From DASPTT01 sp035623275 (GTDB lineage Bacteria; Actinomycetota; Acidimicrobiia; Acidimicrobiales; UBA8190): a stretch of DNA of 12,025 bases. The notes under the pieces are model-generated. The model was given only the letters and a program-made list of their open reading frames with translations. It had not been told where the DNA came from and made no database searches. Below, in pieces: positions 7,724-12,025 of this stretch (its first letter is position 1; each line of letters starts with the position of its first letter). The DNA lies in the NCBI GenBank assembly GCA_035623275.1, contig DASPTT010000002.1, positions 1 through 12,025 on the forward strand, in the 5' to 3' direction. The translations under genes were made by a program, and so were the position numbers.

Positions 7724-7754
7724 GACCCCGCACGGCGAACGAGAGGAGAGCCTG

Positions 7755-8201
7755 GTGGCCAGTCTTGGGTCGTTGGGGCGGGCCCGGAAGATCGAGCTCC
7801 TGCGTCGGATCCCGCTCTTCTCGACCTGCACCCAGCGCGAGCTGGCCGAGGTGGCGACGCTGACGGTGGAGGCGACCTTCAGGAAGGACGCCGTCCTCAC
7901 CCGCGAGGGTCAGTCGGGCGGCATCGCCTTCGTCATCGCCTCGGGGACGGCCGAGGTGGTGCGCGGCGGCAAGCGCCTGGCGCGCCTGGGCGAGGGCGAC
8001 GTCGTCGGCGAGCTGTCGCTCATCGACGGCCAGCCCCGTTCGGCCACGGTGCGCGCCACCAGCGACCTGGAGGTGCTCGAGATCGCCGCCGTCGACCTCC
8101 GCCGCCTGCTCAAGCGAGCGCCGTCGGTGGTGCGCAAGCTCCTGGAGGCCATGTCCCTGCGCCTGCGCGAGACGGACGCGCTCGTCACCGCCAGCACCTG
8201 A
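7755..8201 (+). CDS. Stand-alone cyclic-nucleotide-binding (CRP/CAP effector) domain protein
   Basis: This 148-residue protein consists almost entirely of one cNMP-binding beta-barrel. The entry motif RKIELLRRIPLFSTCTQRELAEVA (residues 11-34) is followed by the barrel (EGQSGGIAFVIASGTAEV, 51-68). The phosphate-binding cassette is G85-E86-L-S-L with R95-S96-A97, so the glutamate and arginine that contact ribose and phosphate in cAMP/cGMP receptors are present. After the barrel there is one short helical tail (about 110-148) and no helix-turn-helix, so it is not a CRP-type transcription factor; it would act by protein contact or as a second-messenger sensor. GTG at 7755 was chosen because GAGGAGAG lies about 7 bases upstream; the frame stays open far upstream, but that stretch is antisense to the surface-protein gene. 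It is transcribed divergently from the transporter operon. Domain call is firm; partner and ligand are unknown. Confidence 0.88.
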   Translation: MASLGSLGRARKIELLRRIPLFSTCTQRELAEVATLTVEATFRKDAVLTREGQSGGIAFVIASGTAEVVRGGKRLARLGEGDVVGELSLIDGQPRSATVRATSDLEVLEIAAVDLRRLLKRAPSVVRKLLEAMSLRLRETDALVTAST

Positions 8202-8202
8202 G

Positions 8203-8226
8203 GCCGCCGCCGCCGGCGGGCGCGGC
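8203..8226. terminator. Weak GC-only inverted repeat between convergent genes
   Basis: Just after the stop of the cyclic-nucleotide-binding gene, GCCGC (8203-8207) pairs with GCGGC (8222-8226) around a GC-rich core that is itself palindromic (CCGCCGGCGG, 8210-8219). It lies in the 51-bp gap between convergent genes, where a two-way terminator is expected. There is no T-run on either strand, so this is a weak call. Confidence 0.25.
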
Positions 8227-8252
8227 GCACGCGTGGCGGGTGCCGGGACGCG

Positions 8253-8723
8253 TCAGCCGGCCCGGTCGCAGTGCCGGACGAGGCGCCGGGCGAAGCTCGC
8301 CATGAGGGCCCTGGTGAACGCCTGGAGGACCGCGCCGGTCCCGGGGACCTTGGCGTCGTAGCGGCCGGACCAGCGGATCTCGGTCCCACCGTCGGCCAGC
8401 GACGTCAGCCGTACGTCGGCGCGATAGCCGCGTACCGGGTAGCCCTTGACGATCCCGTAGGCCAGGTGGCTCGGCGGGTCCCACGCCAGGACCTCCTCCT
8501 GGCTGCCCACGGGTCCCACGCCGAAGCGCCGCAGCGCGCCCACACCGTCGGGGGCGGGTGCGCCCTCGCGCAGCAGGGTGGCGGTGGTGAACCCCGCCCA
8601 CTCCTTCCACCGGCGGGCCTCGCCGACGAGGGGCCACACGACGTCGACGGGGGCGCGGGTCCTGGCTACCACCTCGTAGGAGAGCCGCCCGGTGCCCCGC
8701 GCCTCGGTGCCGCGCGCCCCCAT
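8253..8723 (-). CDS. SRPBCC (START/polyketide-cyclase-like) family protein
   Basis: This 156-residue protein has the plan of the SRPBCC hydrophobic-ligand-binding fold. A first strand and helix (LSYEVVARTRAPVDVVWPLV, about 14-33) are followed by the W-K-E-W segment. Then come the strands GVGALRRFGVG and VLAWDPPSHLAYGIVKGYPV, the paired strands YRADVRLTSLADGGTEIRWSGRYDAKVPGTG, and a long C-terminal helix (AVLQAFTRALMASFARRLVRH) that closes the cavity. Known members bind or process lipids, polyketides, aromatics or sterols, or have no assigned ligand; nothing here fixes the substrate. The ATG start has a modest GGCGGG site about 9 bases upstream and lies 16 bp after the stop of a second, clearly different SRPBCC gene, so the two are probably co-transcribed. 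The protein shares little obvious sequence with that neighbour, so they do not look like a recent duplication. Confidence 0.85.
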   Translation of the reverse strand: MGARGTEARGTGRLSYEVVARTRAPVDVVWPLVGEARRWKEWAGFTTATLLREGAPAPDGVGALRRFGVGPVGSQEEVLAWDPPSHLAYGIVKGYPVRGYRADVRLTSLADGGTEIRWSGRYDAKVPGTGAVLQAFTRALMASFARRLVRHCDRAG

Positions 8724-8739
8724 CGGGTGTCCCGCCGGC

Positions 8740-9123
8740 TCACACCTCCAGGCGCTCTTTGAGCACCTGGAGGTTCTGCTGGTACACCTGCTGCATCATC
8801 GCCACCATGTCCTCGGGCTCGACCTCCACGTCCCAGAGGACCCGCGAGCCGCTGTCCTCGGGCACGACCGTCACCGTGGCGAAGTGGTTCGCCACCGGCA
8901 CCCCGCCGACGATGGCATAGGTCAGCTCCATAGCCTCGTCGTCGCGGCGCACGAGACGCTCGACGATCTCCATGCCCATGAGCTTCAGGATGCGGTCGTC
9001 GCCGTCGACCACGCACGACTCGACGCCCGGCATCCAGGCGCCGATCCCGCCGAAGTCGCCCGCGACGGCCCATACGTCCGCGGGTGGACGGGCGATCCCG
9101 ATCTCCGCGCGTGCCTTGCCCAT
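8740..9123 (-). CDS. SRPBCC family protein (polyketide cyclase/dehydrase-like)
   Basis: This 127-residue SRPBCC-fold protein is shorter than its downstream partner. The first strand and helix are AEIGIARPPADVWAVAGDFGGIGAWMPGV (residues 6-34), with the usual PADVWAV and the D-F-x-x-I-x-x-W pattern. Strands follow (SCVVDGDDRILKL, EIVERLVRRDDEAMELTYAIV, ANHFATVTVVPEDSGSRVLWDVEVEP), and a final helix (MVAMMQQVYQQNLQVLKERL) ends the protein. The ATG at 9121-9123 has a strong GGAGGGG site. It lies 71 bp after the luciferase-like oxidoreductase and 16 bp before the other SRPBCC gene. The order oxidoreductase, SRPBCC, SRPBCC suggests that the proteins handle a common hydrophobic substrate, but that is inference. 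Fold assignment is good; catalytic activity is unknown, and many members only bind ligand. Confidence 0.85.
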   Translation of the reverse strand: MGKARAEIGIARPPADVWAVAGDFGGIGAWMPGVESCVVDGDDRILKLMGMEIVERLVRRDDEAMELTYAIVGGVPVANHFATVTVVPEDSGSRVLWDVEVEPEDMVAMMQQVYQQNLQVLKERLEV

Positions 9124-9165
9124 GTCCCCTCCTCGTGGTCCGGCGCCGAAGCATGCCACGCCCCG

Positions 9166-9184
9166 GTCCCGCGCGGGGCGGGAC
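9166..9184 (-). terminator. Hairpin GTCCCGC-N5-GCGGGAC after the oxidoreductase gene
   Basis: A perfect 7-bp GC stem with a 5-base loop starts 11 bases past the oxidoreductase stop and ends 42 bases before the next start on the same strand. No T-run follows, so it may be a partial terminator, an mRNA 3'-end stabiliser that lowers expression of the two SRPBCC genes relative to the oxidoreductase, or chance. Confidence 0.4.
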
Positions 9185-9194
9185 GCCTCGGTGC

Positions 9195-10091
9195 TCAGGT
9201 CTGCAGGTCGAGCACGCCCTCGGCGAGGCCCTCGAGCTCGGCGTGCCAGTCGGGCGGCGGGGCGATGGGGCGCAGCACGAATTTGGAGAACCCCACCTCG
9301 ATGTAGCGCCCGAGCAGCGCGCGCAGGGCCGGCAGGCCGGTCGGCACCACCTCGGCGGGATCGAGCGTGCCGGCGCGCCGGCCGAGGCGGCGCACGAGCG
9401 CCTCCGCCAGGGCGGGGGAGGGCTCGTCGTGCAGGTAGCCGATGCTCACCCCGTAGTGCTCGGGGTCGACGGCCCGCCCGGCGCGCGCCGCGGCGGCCTC
9501 CACCGCGACCCGACCGCGCGCGGCCTCCTCGGGGGTGCACATGGCCGGGAGCCACCCGTCGGCCAGCGCGCCCACCCGTGCCCAGGTGCTCGGGGCGATG
9601 CCGCCCAACCAGGCCTCCAAGGGCTGCTGGAGCGGCTTGGGCTCGACGGAGACGCCCTCGAGCGTCCAGCGGCCGTGATGGGTGACACGGTCCTCGCTCC
9701 ACAGCCGCCGCACCAGCGGGAGGGCCTCGTCGACCATGGGGCCACGCGCCGCGCGCTCGACGTCGAGGGCGTCGAGCTCGCCCGGCTGGGTGAGCCCGAG
9801 GACGAAGGTCACGAGGAGCCGACCGGCGGACAGGCGGTCGAGCGTGGCGAGCTGCTTGGCCAGCCGCACCGGGTTGCGGCCGGGAAGCACCATGGTGGTC
9901 CCGAGCTTGAGCCGTGCCACCTTGGCGGCGACGTACGCGAGCCCGGTGAGGGGGTCGCCGGCCGGGGCGCTCAGGACCTCGGGGAGCCAGATGGAGTCGA
10001 AGCCGAGCCGCTCCATGTCGGCGGCCAGCCGCCCGAGCTCGTCGTCGGGACCGGTGAACGACGACACGCCGACGCCGATGCGGACCTTCAC
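9195..10091 (-). CDS. LLM-class (luciferase-like) oxidoreductase, probably F420-dependent
   Basis: This 298-residue TIM-barrel protein belongs to the bacterial luciferase-like group, whose actinobacterial members mostly use reduced F420, some FMN, to reduce or oxidise small molecules. Family marks in order are KVRIGVGV (first strand), MERLGFDSIWLPE (26-38), LGTTMVLPGRNPVRLAKQLATLDRLSAGR, a strand with LVTFVLGL, the LWSEDRVTHHGRW segment, then the family-typical EAWLGGIAPSTWARVGALADGWLP. The barrel ends with FSKFVLRPIAPP. Length is normal for the group. The start is GTG (10089-10091). No Shine-Dalgarno is visible, but a TAGCCT hexamer ends 7 bases upstream, so translation is probably leaderless. 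Two SRPBCC genes follow on the same strand and an SCO6745-family gene is divergent. Cofactor choice (F420 or flavin) and substrate cannot be fixed from sequence. Family assignment is firm. Confidence 0.92.
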   Translation of the reverse strand: MKVRIGVGVSSFTGPDDELGRLAADMERLGFDSIWLPEVLSAPAGDPLTGLAYVAAKVARLKLGTTMVLPGRNPVRLAKQLATLDRLSAGRLLVTFVLGLTQPGELDALDVERAARGPMVDEALPLVRRLWSEDRVTHHGRWTLEGVSVEPKPLQQPLEAWLGGIAPSTWARVGALADGWLPAMCTPEEAARGRVAVEAAAARAGRAVDPEHYGVSIGYLHDEPSPALAEALVRRLGRRAGTLDPAEVVPTGLPALRALLGRYIEVGFSKFVLRPIAPPPDWHAELEGLAEGVLDLQT

Positions 10092-10098
10092 GTCGGCG

Positions 10099-10104
10099 AG
10101 GCTA
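10099..10104 (-). promoter_or_regulatory. Candidate -10 box (TAGCCT) giving a leaderless oxidoreductase mRNA
   Basis: On the minus strand TAGCCT fits TANNNT and ends 7 bases before the GTG start codon. Transcription normally starts about 7 bases after the -10 box, so the mRNA would begin at or next to the GTG. There is no ribosome binding site between them, in keeping with leaderless initiation, which is common in Actinomycetota. Confidence 0.5.
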
Positions 10105-10122
10105 CCGGGAGGGCCCCGCTGC

Positions 10123-10128
10123 TAGCGT
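10123..10128 (+). promoter_or_regulatory. Candidate -10 box (TAGCGT) for the SCO6745-family gene
   Basis: TAGCGT, preceded by CTGC, matches TANNNT and lies 79 bases before the ATG at 10208. Its upstream half overlaps the leftward -10 box of the oxidoreductase gene (the two hexamers are centred 24 bp apart). The two promoters would therefore sit back to back and share their -35 regions. Confidence 0.4.
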
Positions 10129-10163
10129 GCCCGCGTCGGAGCGGCGGCCCCGGCTCCGGGCAT

Positions 10164-10190
10164 CGGCCCGACCGCCGCGTTCACGGGCCG
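10164..10190 (+). other. Inverted repeat in the leader of the SCO6745-family gene
   Basis: CGGCCCG (10164-10170) is complementary to CGGGCCG (10184-10190), with a 13-base loop. It lies in the predicted 5' leader, a few bases before the GGAGAGGAG ribosome binding site. It could fold in the mRNA and affect ribosome access, but stems this size are frequent in GC-rich DNA. Confidence 0.3.
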
Positions 10191-10207
10191 GGCGGAGAGG
10201 AGCGTCG

Positions 10208-10933
10208 ATGGAGCCGGTGGAATGCGCAGCGCGCAGCGCGGAGGGGATCGGGTCGGTCCCCTCGTACTTCATGCTCGACGGCGCCACCTACGAGCGCGGC
10301 GGTGAGCTCGGGTTCGAGGGGTTCGACTTCTACACGGCCGGACGCGGCGGTCCGCTCGGCGACGTCGACGGCGCGGTGATCGCCGCCGCCTTCGTGTTCT
10401 TCGACCACGCCCAGATCGCCCAGTCCTGGGACCGGGGCCGGAAGGTCTCGGCTCCGGGGGAGTCGGCGGCCGAATTCGCGGGGTGCCTGCGGAAGTGGGC
10501 GCGGGCGCACCTGGCCGACGGGCCCGACTACGGCCGTCTGGCCGAGCTCGCCGGCCGGGTGACGGGGGGCGCGGACCTCGCGGCCGTGCCCCTGTTCGGT
10601 GCCTGGAGGGGCATGCCCGAGCCCGACCCCCCCGCGGAGCTGGCCCTGCACCGGCTCAACCTCCTGCGCGAGCTGCGCGGCGGGTTCCACGGCGCGGCGG
10701 TGGTCACGTCGGGTCTCTCCCCGATGGAGGCGCTCACCGTGAAGACGCCGTTCATGGCCGCCGTCATGGGATGGACCGACCCGCTGCCCGACGCCGAGCC
10801 GCTCCGCCCCGCCTGGGAGCAGGCCGAGCAGGCCACCAACGTGGCCATGGGTCGGGCCCTCGCCGGGCTCGACGCCGCCGAGCGCGCCGAGCTCGTCGAG
10901 CTGGTGACCGAGGTCCAGGGCGCCGTCGTCTAG
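10208..10933 (+). CDS. SCO6745-family protein (HTH_67-type), function unknown
   Basis: This 241-residue, mostly helical protein matches the plan of the actinobacterial SCO6745 family. The N-terminal part has SYFMLDGATYERGGELGFEGFDFYTAGRGGPLGDVDGAVIAAAFVFF. Next comes the F-x-H-A-Q-I-A-Q-S-W-D segment, in place of the more usual F-x-P-x-x-V-x-x-x-W. A middle helical part holds LFGAWRGMPEPDPPAELALHRLNLLRELRGGFHGAAVVTSGLSPMEAL. The R-E-x-R-G-x-x-H-x-A-A-x-x-x-x-G-L-x-P-x-E-A block is the most recognisable mark. The C-terminus carries the AGLDAAERAELVELV helix. Databases describe the family as helix-turn-helix-like, but no DNA target is known to me. ATG at 10208 was chosen for its strong GGAGAGGAG site; the in-frame GTG at 10127 overlaps the likely -10 box and is rejected. 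It is divergent from the oxidoreductase and convergent with pspAA, 18 bp away. Confidence 0.85.
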   Translation: MEPVECAARSAEGIGSVPSYFMLDGATYERGGELGFEGFDFYTAGRGGPLGDVDGAVIAAAFVFFDHAQIAQSWDRGRKVSAPGESAAEFAGCLRKWARAHLADGPDYGRLAELAGRVTGGADLAAVPLFGAWRGMPEPDPPAELALHRLNLLRELRGGFHGAAVVTSGLSPMEALTVKTPFMAAVMGWTDPLPDAEPLRPAWEQAEQATNVAMGRALAGLDAAERAELVELVTEVQGAVV

Positions 10934-10951
10934 CTGTCTCGTCCTTGCCGC

Positions 10952-11230
10952 TCAGCCCTCGGCCCCTGCCTCCTCGGCTAGCAACGCCCTGACCTCGGCG
11001 AGCGTTGCCCCCTCGTGGGGGACCGCCAGCTGCGAGGGGCGCAGGTCGTCGGCCGGCAGCAGGATGCCCGAGTGCCGGACCTCGCCGATCAGGTCGATGA
11101 GCGCCCCGTTGAACTCGTTCTCGTCCCCGCGCTCGAGCGCGTCGACGAGCTCGTCGTCGAGCTGCTCGATGGCCGGGAGGTCCGCCTCGGGCACCTCGTA
11201 GCGGCCCTCACCCAGGATCCGCACGATCAT
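10952..11230 (-). CDS. pspAA: PspA-associated protein PspAA
   Basis: This 92-residue cytosolic protein matches the small actinobacterial PspAA family that accompanies PspA. Marks are the opening MIVRILGEGRYEV, the helix ADLPAIEQLDDELVDALERGDENEFNGALIDLIGEVR, and the segment GILLPADDLRPSQLAVPHEGATLAEVRALL. In relatives the protein is encoded directly after pspA and is thought to belong to a membrane-stress response with it; its molecular action is not settled. The ATG overlaps the pspA stop as ATGA (11227-11230), so translation is coupled and the two are made together; there is no separate strong ribosome binding site beyond pspA codons. It ends 18 bp from the convergent SCO6745-family gene, with no visible terminator in the gap. 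Family call is confident. Confidence 0.92.
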   Translation of the reverse strand: MIVRILGEGRYEVPEADLPAIEQLDDELVDALERGDENEFNGALIDLIGEVRHSGILLPADDLRPSQLAVPHEGATLAEVRALLAEEAGAEG

Positions 11231-12025
11231 CGGGCACCCCCCTCGTCCGTCGCCGCCCCGGCAGTGGGTGCCCCAGCCTCGGCAGTGGGTGCCCCAGCCT
11301 CGGCCGCGGGAGCCCCAGGCTCGGCCGCCGGCGCCGCGGGCTCGGCGGCGCCCTCACCGGTCTCGACGGCCGGCGCTGCGCCCGCGCCGCCGGCGTCGCC
11401 CGTCCCCAGGGCCGGTTCCGCGCCCACCTGGGCCTTGAGGGCGGCGAGCTCCGCGTCGACCTGCCCGGCGCGGCCGACGGCGTCGAGCTGCTGCTGGATG
11501 TCGTCCTTGCCGGCGCCCAGCGCATCGGGGAGGGCCCCGGTGTCGAGGAGCTCGTCGATGGCCCCGGAGCGGGCCTGCATCTCGGCGATCTTGTCCTCGG
11601 CCCGCTGGAGCGTCATCCCCGCGTCGGTGATGGACTCGGAGATGCCCGAGACCGCCTCGCCGATGCTGGCCTGGGCCTTCGACGCCGTGTAGGTGGCCTT
11701 CAGCGTCTCCTTCTTGGTCCGGAACGCCTCCACCTGGGTCTGCAGGCGTGCCGCCGTCGTCTCGAGCTGCTGCTGCTGCGACTCCACCTGCTGGTGCTGG
11801 GTGCCCAGGGACGACAGCTGGTCGGCCAGCGCGGTACGGCGCGTGAGCGCCTCCCGGGCGAGGTCCTCCTGGCCCTGGCCCAGTGCCTGCTTGGCCTGGT
11901 CCTGGAGCTTCTGGGCCTGCCCCTGGAGCTGGGCGGCCTGCATCTCGAGGCGCTTCTTGGCCGTGGTCACGTCGGCCAGTGCCCGGCGGACCTTGGTCAG
12001 GTTCTCCTGCTGCTTCTCGTAGGAG
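11227..12025 (-). CDS. pspA: PspA/IM30 (Vipp1) family membrane-stress protein, N-terminus beyond window edge
   Basis: The 265 visible residues are the C-terminal part; the first residues lie past the right edge. The frame is open to the edge and the most upstream visible residues (SYEKQQENLTKVRRALADV) are typical PspA sequence, so the GTG at 11968-11970 is internal and not the start. The visible protein is a long Gln/Lys/Glu-rich coiled coil (KRLEMQAAQLQGQAQKLQDQ onward; QHQQVESQQQQLETTAARLQ). It then shows the family mark of the last helices, MQARSGAIDELLDTG, then a short helix AELAALKAQVG. The final 60 or so residues are an Ala/Pro/Glu/Gly-rich, probably disordered tail encoded partly by a tandem repeat. 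PspA proteins assemble into ESCRT-III-like polymers on stressed membranes and conserve proton-motive force. Downstream pspAA overlaps by 4 bases. Its promoter is outside the window. Confidence 0.92.
   Translation of the reverse strand, partial: SYEKQQENLTKVRRALADVTTAKKRLEMQAAQLQGQAQKLQDQAKQALGQGQEDLAREALTRRTALADQLSSLGTQHQQVESQQQQLETTAARLQTQVEAFRTKKETLKATYTASKAQASIGEAVSGISESITDAGMTLQRAEDKIAEMQARSGAIDELLDTGALPDALGAGKDDIQQQLDAVGRAGQVDAELAALKAQVGAEPALGTGDAGGAGAAPAVETGEGAAEPAAPAAEPGAPAAEAGAPTAEAGAPTAGAATDEGGAR
11261..11344. repeat. 21-bp tandem repeat, four copies, in the 3' end of pspA
   Basis: Units begin at 11261, 11282, 11303 and 11324. The first two are identical (GCAGTGGGTGCCCCAGCCTCG); the third and fourth are diverged. 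On the coding strand each gives a heptad of the type E-[AP]-[GA]-A-P-[TA]-A. The identical pair, nearest the 3' end of the gene, suggests a recent expansion. Confidence 0.9.

Larger units (their letters stand above)
7433..7754. other. Divergent intergenic region between transporter operon and cyclic-nucleotide-binding gene
   Basis: These 322 bp separate two genes transcribed away from each other and must hold promoters for both. Visible elements are a 7-bp inverted repeat at 7553-7571, a TATCGT -10-like hexamer for the rightward gene at 7718-7723, and a weak leftward candidate: CTGACA (minus strand, 7476-7471), 16 bp, then CATACG (7454-7449). The leftward candidate would place the mRNA start on top of the ribosome binding site, so I trust it little. 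The open frames crossing this region have no credible starts or recognisable domains, and I see no gene here. Confidence 0.55.

Noticed and set aside
6228..7754. Upstream extension of the cyclic-nucleotide-binding protein frame
   Set aside because: It runs antisense to the surface-protein gene and through the divergent promoter region; the GTG at 7755 has a good ribosome binding site and matches the domain start.
9124..9702. Long upstream extension of the 127-residue SRPBCC frame
   Set aside because: Overlaps the oxidoreductase gene in another frame and is low complexity; the ATG at 9123 has a strong GGAGGGG site and the SRPBCC fold begins right after it.
9084..10379. Plus-strand frame antisense to the oxidoreductase
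   Set aside because: Repetitive charged composition without motifs; opposite a clear luciferase-like gene.
11968..11970. GTG as the start of pspA
   Set aside because: The frame stays open to the window edge and the residues upstream are typical PspA sequence, so the true start lies outside.

Overview
The window is very GC-rich, uses GTG starts freely and has short or overlapping junctions between genes. It carries several actinobacterial hallmarks: a PspA-PspAA pair, an SCO6745-family protein, a luciferase-like (probably F420-dependent) oxidoreductase and a promoter that looks leaderless. I infer a member of the Actinomycetota. The style of the transporter and its binding protein suggests Acidimicrobiia or a relative, but this is an impression from protein style and was not tested by phylogeny.

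Left edge to about 7.4 kb: the truncated start of a small membrane-anchored protein (minus strand) is followed by a three-gene minus-strand operon. Read in the direction of transcription, the operon encodes a secreted, C-terminally anchored protein of unknown function, a membrane-anchored branched-chain-amino-acid-type solute-binding protein, and a 1305-residue transporter. The transporter fuses LivH-like permease, LivM-like permease, LivF-like ATPase and LivG-like ATPase in one chain. The first two genes overlap by 4 bases (GTGA) and the third starts 13 bases after the second, so unknown surface protein, binding protein and whole transporter look co-translated. Together they would form a complete ABC importer of unknown substrate with a possible surface accessory factor.

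7.4 to 8.2 kb: a 322-bp divergent intergenic region, then a short plus-strand gene for a stand-alone cyclic-nucleotide-binding domain without a DNA-binding domain.

8.25 to 10.1 kb: a minus-strand group of a luciferase-like oxidoreductase followed by two different START/SRPBCC-fold proteins. It suggests a small redox and hydrophobic-ligand module of unknown substrate. Divergent from it, 10.2 to 10.9 kb, is an SCO6745-family gene. The 116 bp between them contain two opposed -10-like hexamers, and the oxidoreductase is probably translated from a leaderless mRNA.

10.95 kb to the right edge: a minus-strand envelope-stress pair. pspA runs off the right edge and overlaps pspAA by 4 bases (ATGA). 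The PspA tail is Ala/Pro/Glu-rich and is encoded by a 21-bp tandem repeat.

No tRNA, rRNA, CRISPR array, insertion sequence or phage gene was recognised.
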